Of a stretch of DNA of 51,059 nucleotides, positions 14,624-21,595 are shown in pieces. The notes below the pieces were generated by a model, which was not told the origin of the DNA, searched no databases, and saw only the letters and a program-made list of their open reading frames with translations. Within the stretch, counting starts at the first letter, position 1. The number at the start of each line of letters is the position of its first letter. A program made the translations under genes and the position numbers. This DNA comes from Loigolactobacillus jiayinensis (lineage in GTDB: Bacteria > Bacillota > Bacilli > Lactobacillales > Lactobacillaceae). The stretch covers positions 1 to 51,059 of the forward strand of contig NZ_RHOF01000029.1 of the NCBI RefSeq assembly GCF_003946445.1, read 5' to 3'.

Positions 14624-15786
14624 GATAACGTCCCCCCTAGCGCTACAATAGCAGCTTTTATTTTTGCGTAATCCGATTGCGTCAAAATTTCTGATGGATT
14701 AAGGCACCAATCAGTAGCTAAGTTACCCGTTTCTATTTTTGGCGAGTGACACCAAATTTCACCAATATCATTCGCATACAGCTTAAATACGCCACCCGTA
14801 TCTGTTACTATCCCAGGAAGATAAATTTTAGTATAGGCATCACTATCAATCGTAAACGTTTTATTCACAGCGCCAAAACCTAAATATAATTGACCATGTC
14901 CACGAACCATAACGCTTTGGGTAATAGCTTTACCAACTTCAAATTTATGAGTCAGGATTTGATACAAGCCAATTGCAGCAGTTCCAAGACTATTTTTGAC
15001 ATGCAATACTGTATTATCGACGCCAGCTTCAGTGATTAATTCAAAAATTTCTGCTTTTGCCGATAAGTTTGCACCCCACCCTGATCTGAGCGTGGCAGAA
15101 TTTAAAAGGTAATTTTGTCCACCCACCTGCAAGTTGTTAACTTGAGTTTGCAAGCTCTGGAATGCAGGTGCACTAATTAACCCAGCATTGTCAACAGTAC
15201 CTGTTGCACCAGTGGCACCTTTAAGACTAGCCAACCATTCTGATTCAGTACCTTTAAAACCACCAGCTTTTGCTACGGCATAAGCCGAGTCACCAGTATC
15301 ACCTTTGTCACCTTTGAAATAGCCGCTAGTCACTTTGTCTTGCAAATCCTTTTGCATGTCGTCAAACTTAGTTTCGAAATCTGCTAGGGTGATCGTTGTA
15401 ATAACAGTCGACGTCGCTGTCATAATGTTTTTTTTGATCGAAAAGCCAATCACAGTTGGATAACTGGTGTCTGGATAGATAACTGTGTTTCCTTGAGCGT
15501 CCTTGATCCAAACTTCGATTAGATACTGTCCAGCGGGCAATTCGCTAGAAATCTTACTGCTGATCACAACATCAATTATCCCATCGGTTGGGTATTTTAG
15601 ACTAGAAACCTCCACGTTAATGTCTGTTAAGAATCCCTGGGCATTCCCGATCTTAACTGTAATTGATGACGCCTTGGATAAATCTACGGGCTGATTTAAT
15701 TCCGTTACTTTTAGTGATAAAACATCGCTGGAATCGCCCAATTTTATTGACTGCTGACTATCACTTGTAAAAGCCAAATTACGCAT
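14620..15786 (-). CDS. Baseplate/receptor-binding protein with BppU-like N-terminus
   Basis: A 388-aa tail-tip protein. The N-terminal about 120 residues resemble the BppU N-terminal domain (β-sandwich, KLGDSSDVLSLKVTE). A helical stalk and a short collagen-like stretch (GDKGDTGDSAY, GATGATG near residues 160-195) follow. The C-terminal half (NYLLNSATLRSGWG onward) looks like a carbohydrate-binding β-sandwich. It is likely to contact host wall polysaccharide. ATG overlaps the next gene. Role inferred from domain order and place near the end of the tail operon. Confidence 0.72.
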   Translation of the reverse strand: MRNLAFTSDSQQSIKLGDSSDVLSLKVTELNQPVDLSKASSITVKIGNAQGFLTDINVEVSSLKYPTDGIIDVVISSKISSELPAGQYLIEVWIKDAQGNTVIYPDTSYPTVIGFSIKKNIMTATSTVITTITLADFETKFDDMQKDLQDKVTSGYFKGDKGDTGDSAYAVAKAGGFKGTESEWLASLKGATGATGTVDNAGLISAPAFQSLQTQVNNLQVGGQNYLLNSATLRSGWGANLSAKAEIFELITEAGVDNTVLHVKNSLGTAAIGLYQILTHKFEVGKAITQSVMVRGHGQLYLGFGAVNKTFTIDSDAYTKIYLPGIVTDTGGVFKLYANDIGEIWCHSPKIETGNLATDWCLNPSEILTQSDYAKIKAAIVALGGTLS

Positions 15787-15787
15787 A

Positions 15788-16009
15788 TTAATCCTCCTTA
15801 TCGTCTCCCGCGGGCTTGTTTGTGTCAGTCAGAATTCCAGCTGCAGCCAACAGCGACAGAACAGCGGTGACCGTACTATAGAGTGTCGTGGCGTCTGTCG
15901 GCTTGATTACAATGCCAAGTGCTGCCAAAACAGACACCACAGCCCCAATCACAGCAGACCCCAGCGCCGCCCAAGCCTTAGTCGATTTAACGTTAAAATT
16001 AATTTTCAT
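15788..16009 (-). CDS. hol: Holin (phi-LC3/phage holin 1 family)
   Basis: From the ATG at 16007-16009 the protein is 73 aa. A basic N-terminus (KINFNVKSTKAW) is followed by one long hydrophobic segment (AALGSAVIGAVVSVLAALGI) and a second (TAVLSLLAAAGI), then the hydrophilic DTNKPAGDDKED end. This is the usual form of Gram-positive phage holins. AAGGAGGAG ribosome site; overlaps the upstream gene by 11 nt. It forms membrane lesions that trigger lysis timing. The upstream extension of the frame is not used. Confidence 0.85.
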   Translation of the reverse strand: MKINFNVKSTKAWAALGSAVIGAVVSVLAALGIVIKPTDATTLYSTVTAVLSLLAAAGILTDTNKPAGDDKED

Positions 16010-16343
16010 GATTTCGCTCCTCCTTATCTGTACGCTCAAATAAAGTTTTGATTTCCTCGTCATGACGAGCTAGGTGCTCTCGGTGATCATTAAGCCGATG
16101 CTCATGATCTTTGTGGACGATATCAGCATTACCGCCAATACCATCTACCTTTTCGCCTAATGCATGAATTGTGTTATTCAGAATCTTATTGCTATACATC
16201 ATTCGCTCCACTGATGGATCTACAATAATTTTCTTGACTAGCCATACTACCGCCCCAATTATCGCAGACAAAAAAGCCGCCACAGCCGCCCAGTCGGCAA
16301 TTTGCCAGCCAAGAAACATCATGTGTGGTCCCAACCGCATCAC
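15999..16343 (-). CDS. Membrane-anchored lysis-module protein (XhlA-like layout)
   Basis: A protein of about 114 aa with one N-terminal membrane helix (about 17-39, WAAVAAFLSAIIGAVVWLVK) and a long charged helical C-terminal part rich in His, Asp and Arg (HKDHEHRLNDHREHLARH). This form resembles haemolysin XhlA-type proteins found beside holins. The start is uncertain: GTG at 16343, ATG next codon, TTG and ATG-ATG further in; the GAGAAGG site best fits the TTG at about 16334. Overlaps the holin gene. Confidence 0.68.
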   Translation of the reverse strand: MMRLGPHMMFLGWQIADWAAVAAFLSAIIGAVVWLVKKIIVDPSVERMMYSNKILNNTIHALGEKVDGIGGNADIVHKDHEHRLNDHREHLARHDEEIKTLFERTDKEERNHEN

Positions 16344-16361
16344 CTTCTCTTAAATTTAGGT

Positions 16362-16390
16362 AAAATAAAAACGCCTAAACTGTAGGCGTT
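16362..16390 (-). terminator. Internal terminator between tail and lysis genes
   Basis: Stem AACGCCTA (16370-16377) with complement (16383-16390) and, on the minus strand, TTTATTTTA. It overlaps the XkdX stop and lies upstream of the lysis genes, so read-through or a regulator would be needed for full lysis-gene expression. Confidence 0.65.
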
Positions 16391-16599
16391 ACGTTAGCTG
16401 TGCCACTAGCAGCAGTAGAATCAGATGCTGCAGTCGAAGTGTCAACTGGTGCCGTTGAGGCAGCTGGCACCTGATATTCCTCACCAACAATTGCCTTGTA
16501 TTGGTCAGCCGTAATAGATGATTTAACGACCTGTGCCGCGACGTCTTCCTTTGTCATGGTGTTCCAAAGTTGATACGCGAATTTAAATGTAATAAACAT
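16375..16599 (-). CDS. XkdX family phage protein
   Basis: The N-terminal 45 residues match the small XkdX family (W-N-x-M-T-K-E-D-V, then SSITADQYKAIVGEEY), named after a B. subtilis PBSX gene located between tail fibre and lysis genes. The extra Ala/Ser/Thr-rich C-terminus (about residues 46-74) is low complexity. Overlaps the next-upstream gene by one base (TAATG-like). Function in the family is unknown. Confidence 0.78.
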   Translation of the reverse strand: MFITFKFAYQLWNTMTKEDVAAQVVKSSITADQYKAIVGEEYQVPAASTAPVDTSTAASDSTAASGTANVTPTV

Positions 16600-16988
16600 T
16601 ATGCATTACCTCCATTTTTTGTTGTTCCTGTAGCTAGTGCCGTCATTGCCTGTTCAATTGATGTGATTTGTGTGGTTGTATTTGTATCATTGTCTGCAAT
16701 CTGTTGAGCTAGTGCGGTCAACGCTTGTTGTTCAGCCGTTGGCTGTGGCGCCTCTTCTGGATGTTCCTTTAAATATGCCTGATTAGCTGCATCTTGTGCC
16801 GCTTGCCACACTGCTTTGTCTGTACCGACCCACGCGGTAGCGTCATCAGTCGGAAATGTGATTGGTTCATATAAACCATCAGTCGGTTTGATTTCAGTTT
16901 CACCAGCTGTTGCCACATAATCATCATCAACTAGCTTAGAACCTTGAAACGTGCGGCTAGTTGTATCGTATAAATAAATTGCTTTCAA
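16599..16988 (-). CDS. Minor tail/baseplate-associated protein (129 aa)
   Basis: An N-terminal β-rich part (YLYDTTSRTFQGSKLV, then GETEIKPTDGLYEP) resembles the short fibre-assembly-like proteins found after receptor-binding genes in Gram-positive phages. The rest is helical with Gln/Ala/Thr repeats (WQAAQDAANQAYLKEHPEEAP onward). TTG start with a GGAGGGA site 6 nt upstream. Role inferred from order only. Confidence 0.65.
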   Translation of the reverse strand: MKAIYLYDTTSRTFQGSKLVDDDYVATAGETEIKPTDGLYEPITFPTDDATAWVGTDKAVWQAAQDAANQAYLKEHPEEAPQPTAEQQALTALAQQIADNDTNTTTQITSIEQAMTALATGTTKNGGNA

Positions 16989-17073
16989 ATTTTATCCCTC
17001 CTATACGTCTACGGTAAAAGCACCACGGATAATTGCTGTCCTCTCAAGCATCAGAGCGGAGCAATATAATCAA

Positions 17074-17529
17074 TTACCATTCAAAAGTCGCGTTAACCTG
17101 GAAAACTCCTCCAGCCGCTAAGTTTTCTGTTAAGCCCCAAATATTGACTGCTAACGCATAATCGGTCGTGTCCAAACTAAATATCGTATATTGTCCAGTC
17201 GAGATATATCCAATAGCACTTAAGTTTTTGGTAAATGCGGACTTCATTATCGCGCTTGGAAGCTTACAAATCTCAACCACACCTTGACCACTGGTCAAAG
17301 CAGGATGTTTAACATAACCTGCAAATTCCGTTGCAATTAATACGCCACCAAAAGTGATGGTGCGATATTTAAGCGTGTTAGGCATGTCGCTGGTGTTGCC
17401 CGTATATCCATTAATAAAACTAATACCAGCATCAGTCCATGCACTAATTTCTAGCGTTTGATCTTTGACAAATTGATTATATTTTGCCATCCAACCATTC
17501 ATGCCATTTGTCATTTTGTAATCAGCCAT
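17074..17529 (-). CDS. Putative tail/baseplate structural protein (151 aa)
   Basis: Not assigned to a family. A 151-aa protein, β-rich after a short helical start, with no signal or membrane segment; the C-terminus GGVFQVNATFEW is like those of fibre-tip domains. Starts by TAATG overlap with a 30-codon ORF. Lies among receptor-binding genes, so it may be a tip or accessory module. Confidence 0.62.
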   Translation of the reverse strand: MADYKMTNGMNGWMAKYNQFVKDQTLEISAWTDAGISFINGYTGNTSDMPNTLKYRTITFGGVLIATEFAGYVKHPALTSGQGVVEICKLPSAIMKSAFTKNLSAIGYISTGQYTIFSLDTTDYALAVNIWGLTENLAAGGVFQVNATFEW

Positions 17530-17621
17530 TAAACAGCACCTCCAATTTTGAAAGGTGCTAGAAACCCGTTAGCAGAATGGGTTTCTAGCCCCCCACACAA
17601 TTTTTGCATGTTTTTAATCAT
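17529..17621 (-). CDS. Small ORF (30 aa) coupled to the next tail gene
   Basis: ATG at 17619-17621 follows a strong GGAGGTAA site 5 nt away and ends with TAA overlapping the ATG of the 151-aa gene. The peptide begins MIKNMQKLCGG. An 11-bp inverted repeat inside it has no T-tract, so it is not a terminator but could fold over the coding part. Such ORFs can serve as translational couplers. Not recognised. Confidence 0.45.
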   Translation of the reverse strand: MIKNMQKLCGGLETHSANGFLAPFKIGGAV

Positions 17622-17640
17622 AAAATTACCTCCATAAATT

Positions 17641-18558
17641 TTACCATGTCGTTACAAGCTCCCAAGCACTCCACACTGTGTCTGCGGTGCCTTTGCGCAT
17701 TAACACGACTGGTCTTGATGATTGCGTGAATTTAGCTGTTTGTGTCGGCCAGCCCAAAGTGTTATCCGTCCACGGTACATCAGTGTCGACGATAACGACA
17801 CCGAGCGATACACCAGATGGAATCATGTCGGCCGTAATACCGATATTTGCCGCATTATTGATCTCGCGTACAAAACCAGCCGGATTTGATTTGATATAAT
17901 CTATCGGATTACTATTTGTGTTGCGTTTATCAAGCGTTTTAAGCTGATTTTGAAGATTATTAAAAGTGGTTGTATCAACGTAATCGCTAGCCTTGATCTG
18001 TGTTTGAATTGCACTCAACATCTTTTGTGCAGCTGCGATACCAGTATTAAGTGCTGATGTCGGATCGATAACTGTAGCTAGCGCTGCCTGAATTTTAGCT
18101 TGACCATCAACGATGACTTTTTCTAGATCGGTATAAAACGGCTTTGAATTAATTCCCATGTCGACCTTATTCGCCAATACATTCAAGCGAACATTGACTG
18201 TCGAAATCACAGTGCCATCAGCATCTGTAACTCCAAAATATGTGCTCTCGGAATCCCAGTCACCTTGCACACTAAAAGTGCCAGCTGGAAAATAAAATGT
18301 GATGCGACCAGTCTGCAAATTGTCACCAGGCTGATCTGCCTGGGCTGTACCATAAATTTTCTTAGCAATACCATCTGGATCGATACCAGCAAAATAGACT
18401 GTCATACCAGTCAAATCTTTAGGCATCCCATTGCTTGTGATCCAAAGCTTAAGATAACTTTGAGCATCGGCAACACGGCCATTAAAATTGCCGCTTAGAT
18501 CGATTGCAGTTGGTGCCGGTTTAACTAAGTCTAATTGGATATAAGTGTTTACTGCCAA
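17641..18558 (-). CDS. BppU-like baseplate/receptor-binding protein (305 aa)
   Basis: The N-terminal about 130 residues form a BppU-type domain (LDLSGNFNGRVADAQSYLKL, MTVYFAGIDPDG). A helical stalk follows (about 140-205), and the C-terminal about 90 residues end in WSAWELVTTW, a pyocin-knob-like head shared with the protein at 19020-19643. TTG start directly after the upstream stop with AAGGAGTGAGC. A second BppU-like protein lies at 14620-15786, so the baseplate may have two layers or alternative fibres. Confidence 0.75.
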   Translation of the reverse strand: MAVNTYIQLDLVKPAPTAIDLSGNFNGRVADAQSYLKLWITSNGMPKDLTGMTVYFAGIDPDGIAKKIYGTAQADQPGDNLQTGRITFYFPAGTFSVQGDWDSESTYFGVTDADGTVISTVNVRLNVLANKVDMGINSKPFYTDLEKVIVDGQAKIQAALATVIDPTSALNTGIAAAQKMLSAIQTQIKASDYVDTTTFNNLQNQLKTLDKRNTNSNPIDYIKSNPAGFVREINNAANIGITADMIPSGVSLGVVIVDTDVPWTDNTLGWPTQTAKFTQSSRPVVLMRKGTADTVWSAWELVTTW

Positions 18559-19008
18559 CTAGCTCACTCCTTCCTTTAAATACGGTGCGATATATAAATA
18601 GCAGCCGTTGAGCTTATCCTCGATCGACTGCCAATTGTTGTTGATATTAATTTTGTAATCAGCAAATCCAAGTGTTTTTGGCTGCCACAAGTTGATTTGT
18701 GGTGTATCAGTGTAATTAGGTGCACCAACAATGCCATAGCTGTTAAATCGACTAATTAAGTCATTAAGCACATCCTGTAGCTGATTAAACAGTTGATTAA
18801 GCCATAGATAAGCCGCTCGGTTGAGATAATTGCTTGGACACTGAGTAATAGCCGGTAGCGTCGGTGCGCCAAAATCAAAAAGACCATCAAGGTCTTGATA
18901 AAGCTCGCTGATCGACTTAAAAATAGTGACGCCGTTTTGATAGGTGTTACTTAACAAAACCGGCTCAACATCATCTGGCAACCGTGCCAGTGTGATCGCA
19001 TTACTCAT
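18559..19008 (-). CDS. Putative baseplate protein (149 aa)
   Basis: Not assigned. A soluble 149-aa protein with helical middle (LWLNQLFNQLQDVLNDLISRF) and aromatic-rich end (INLWQPKTLGFADYKININNNW). It sits between the tail endopeptidase/knob protein and the BppU-like gene, where many lactobacillus siphoviruses encode a small baseplate linker. Function inferred from position. Confidence 0.6.
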   Translation of the reverse strand: MSNAITLARLPDDVEPVLLSNTYQNGVTIFKSISELYQDLDGLFDFGAPTLPAITQCPSNYLNRAAYLWLNQLFNQLQDVLNDLISRFNSYGIVGAPNYTDTPQINLWQPKTLGFADYKININNNWQSIEDKLNGCYLYIAPYLKEGVS

Positions 19009-19019
19009 CTACTCGCCTC

Positions 19020-19643
19020 CTACCATGTTGTAACTAATTCCCAATCTGACCAAGCTGTATCAGAGATGCCAATACGCACATAAGTCAGTGGTCGAGCCGA
19101 TAATGTTGGCTCAAATGTTTGTCTTGGTCGACCGAATCCAGTATCCGTACCTGGCACACGTGTACTCAAAATACCATAAGTAGACGTTTGACCACTTACC
19201 AGTGTTACCCCAACATTATCCGTCTGTTTGAACTCACGAACTTCTTTTGCTGGGTAATTTGTCTGGTAATACGATGGTGGGCTGTTTACTGCACGCCCAT
19301 TGGTTGTACTGTTGCCGCCGTCTATAATCTGACTAACTGCATCCTTACCGGTCGGTCCCTGTGGCCCAGTGGCTCCGGTTGGTCCTTTAAGGCTTGCTAG
19401 CCATTCGGCTTCTGTGCCGCTAAATCCATCAACAACAGCCAACTCATAGGCTGACTTGCCGTCCGCACCTGATTGTCCGGATATTGTGCCAATCAAGTCC
19501 TTGACGGTGTTATAAATCAAAGCGCCATTAGCAGTCGCCCAAACTGATAGATGGCTGTCTAGCCCCGTGACCGCTTCGGGCGCTACTTCCGGATAAAATT
19601 GTTGCTGATTTGGGTAAAGCAGCGGAATAATATCAATCGCCAC
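19020..19643 (-). CDS. Collagen-like tail protein with pyocin-knob C-terminus
   Basis: From the GTG at 19641-19643 the protein is about 207 aa. Parts: an N-terminal virion-attachment region (IIPLLYPNQQQFYPEV), a short collagen-like stretch (GPTGATGPQGPTGKD near 85-100), then a β-rich head with RPRQTF and the ending WSDWELVTTW. Collagen-like repeats support trimeric fibres. It overlaps the upstream endopeptidase gene by 11 nt. The open frame extends to 19685 but that part overlaps the previous gene more deeply. Confidence 0.72.
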   Translation of the reverse strand: MAIDIIPLLYPNQQQFYPEVAPEAVTGLDSHLSVWATANGALIYNTVKDLIGTISGQSGADGKSAYELAVVDGFSGTEAEWLASLKGPTGATGPQGPTGKDAVSQIIDGGNSTTNGRAVNSPPSYYQTNYPAKEVREFKQTDNVGVTLVSGQTSTYGILSTRVPGTDTGFGRPRQTFEPTLSARPLTYVRIGISDTAWSDWELVTTW

Positions 19644-20751
19644 CGACCTCACCCACTTTCTCGCCAAGCAAAATATTCGGTGCAAATACGCTTGTCTTAT
19701 TTTTAACGTTACTAACTGCCTGATTAATTTTCGTTGTCATACTACGCTGATAATCCAAAATTGTTTGCTCCGTGTTATTCAAAATAATATCCGTTCCTTG
19801 AGTTGGGTCAAATGGGTACCAGGTGTAGCTCATTACCTGTACATCTGTTACAAATGATTTAGGCCGTATTTCAAGCCGTCTCACTTCACCAGCAATTGGT
19901 TTGACGTTCGCACTAGCGATTACTTCAATCGTTAGCGCTGGATTGGGCTGCAATCGGGACTTGGCATAAGCTTCCATAGATACTGCACTCGTAAAACGAT
20001 CGTCTGAAATATCGTCACCGATATGCAACCCCCATTTTTTAATCGAATCATCGTCGGATACTGTGATTGGGTTAAAGTAATAGCTAACCGCACCACTATC
20101 GGTTCCGGTGTCCTTTTCCTTGCCATACGCCTTAACTTGATTAACCAAGGCTTGACTATCATTCGTAATCTTCACTTCGTTAGAATTATTCGGATAATCT
20201 AAACGGCCGCCTAAGTTTTGCTTAAATGCTTCGCCTGAATATACTCGAATAATTTTATTGTCAGGAAAGATCACCGCATCCGGCCACGTTCCAAGAATTT
20301 TGCTCAAACAATCCTTACCACTGCTGTTGCCCAAATCAGTGATCACCTGCTTGTCAAAAGTACCGTTAACCTGATAAGTAAAACCGTACGTGTTGCCCTT
20401 AAAATAAAAATCGAGCACGTCTGTCACGCTATACGTTTTGTCACCAGCATTAACGTTCCGTTGCCGAATTCGGCTCACTTCGTTATAAACATGCATACAA
20501 GTGATTTGTTTAGTTTCGATTCCGCCAACAATATCAGGCTCATTGGTTTTAACGATATATTCTTGACCGTCAAAAAAGATGCTAGCTTCAACATCTAGCA
20601 TTTCGTATGCTTCACTGTGATTATCCCAAGCCGTAAATTGCACTTGATAAGTGCTGTTTTGTTCCCACTGAGCCTGAAAGCTGTTGAATAAAATGCAATT
20701 CAACAGCTCTTTGTCGGCGCTATTCAGGCCCTTTACAAGGACTTTATCCAA
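19633..20751 (-). CDS. tal: Tail-associated protein Tal (prophage endopeptidase tail family)
   Basis: It forms the tail tip hub below Dit. The N-terminal region with FDGQEYIVKT and the conserved HVYNEVSR, then SVTDVLDFYF are typical of the gp27-like hub of Gram-positive siphoviruses (prophage tail endopeptidase family). At about 372 aa it is short, so it lacks the long C-terminal cell-wall hydrolase region seen in some phages. The frame opens at 20787, but a TTG at 20749-20751 gives a normal 8-nt overlap with Dit; neither has a good ribosome site. Confidence 0.82.
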   Translation of the reverse strand: MDKVLVKGLNSADKELLNCILFNSFQAQWEQNSTYQVQFTAWDNHSEAYEMLDVEASIFFDGQEYIVKTNEPDIVGGIETKQITCMHVYNEVSRIRQRNVNAGDKTYSVTDVLDFYFKGNTYGFTYQVNGTFDKQVITDLGNSSGKDCLSKILGTWPDAVIFPDNKIIRVYSGEAFKQNLGGRLDYPNNSNEVKITNDSQALVNQVKAYGKEKDTGTDSGAVSYYFNPITVSDDDSIKKWGLHIGDDISDDRFTSAVSMEAYAKSRLQPNPALTIEVIASANVKPIAGEVRRLEIRPKSFVTDVQVMSYTWYPFDPTQGTDIILNNTEQTILDYQRSMTTKINQAVSNVKNKTSVFAPNILLGEKVGEVGGD

Positions 20752-21580
20752 TGTAAATAAACGGGAAACTAAAATTAATATCAACATCAGTCGCGCCGGT
20801 AACTGATATTGAATTCCACCCAGTGTTCAGAGTGATATTGCCGTAATCTGTATTAACGCTTGCTGGATTGCCGTTAAGCGTGGTATTCACACCATTTAAA
20901 ATAATCTTATCTGATTTCACTGCAGGCTTGTTATAAGCCCACGTTGTGTCATTCGTAGTATTAGTTATTTTTAAAGAGTTGCCATTAAACGAAGCTTCAA
21001 TTCTAAAATCATGTCGTTGCTCATAAGGTTCAATCGCAATATCACTTGGGTTATATACTTGAAAATTAGTTGTCGTGAAATGATAAGGGCAATCCTTATC
21101 AGAAGGTAGATACATCCCCATTTGAATTAATTTATTATTTGTATCAATTTCATCGCTTCTTGCTAATGAATATTTGTATCCACTAGGATTGTCGAAAGGA
21201 ATCGTAAATAAACTATCATGCGAATAATCCTCTGTTGGTGCAATATCGAATGGTGTCGCCATAACATATTTAACTATCGCTGGCTCTGCATCAGTTCTAA
21301 TCCTAATTGATTTTCGGCTACTAAATAAGCGATATATTTCATGTTTTGCTAATTTTAAATCATAATAACTACCAAATCGTAAATGAAAGTTCGCGTTAAC
21401 TGTGCTTTTATCAAAATTTGAAGCAACTAATATTTGTCCATCTACACCGGTGTTTTGCTGATAAGTGTTCAATATATTTGGAGATGTTGAATCTCCTAAG
21501 AACTCCAATCCATTAATGACAGCTGACACCTCAATTTCGGCATCATTGCCAGCCTTAACATATAGTTTTGGCTTTCCCAT
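20744..21580 (-). CDS. dit: Distal tail protein Dit
   Basis: A 278-aa hub protein joining tail tube and baseplate. The N-terminal half (about 1-140; INGLEFLGDSTSPN, FHLRFGSYYDLKLAKHEIYRLF) is the conserved siphovirus tail domain that forms a hexameric ring. The C-terminal β-sandwich (about 165-278) is of the galectin-like type. Good TTAGGAGGTG site before ATG. Located between tape measure and Tal as in SPP1 and TP901-1-like phages. Confidence 0.88.
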   Translation of the reverse strand: MGKPKLYVKAGNDAEIEVSAVINGLEFLGDSTSPNILNTYQQNTGVDGQILVASNFDKSTVNANFHLRFGSYYDLKLAKHEIYRLFSSRKSIRIRTDAEPAIVKYVMATPFDIAPTEDYSHDSLFTIPFDNPSGYKYSLARSDEIDTNNKLIQMGMYLPSDKDCPYHFTTTNFQVYNPSDIAIEPYEQRHDFRIEASFNGNSLKITNTTNDTTWAYNKPAVKSDKIILNGVNTTLNGNPASVNTDYGNITLNTGWNSISVTGATDVDINFSFPFIYIG

Positions 21581-21595
21581 AAATCTCTACACCTC

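Noticed and set aside
17548-17590. Inverted repeat after the BppU-like gene as a terminator
   Set aside because: Stem is good but neither strand has a T-tract after it, and it lies within a small ORF with a strong ribosome site.
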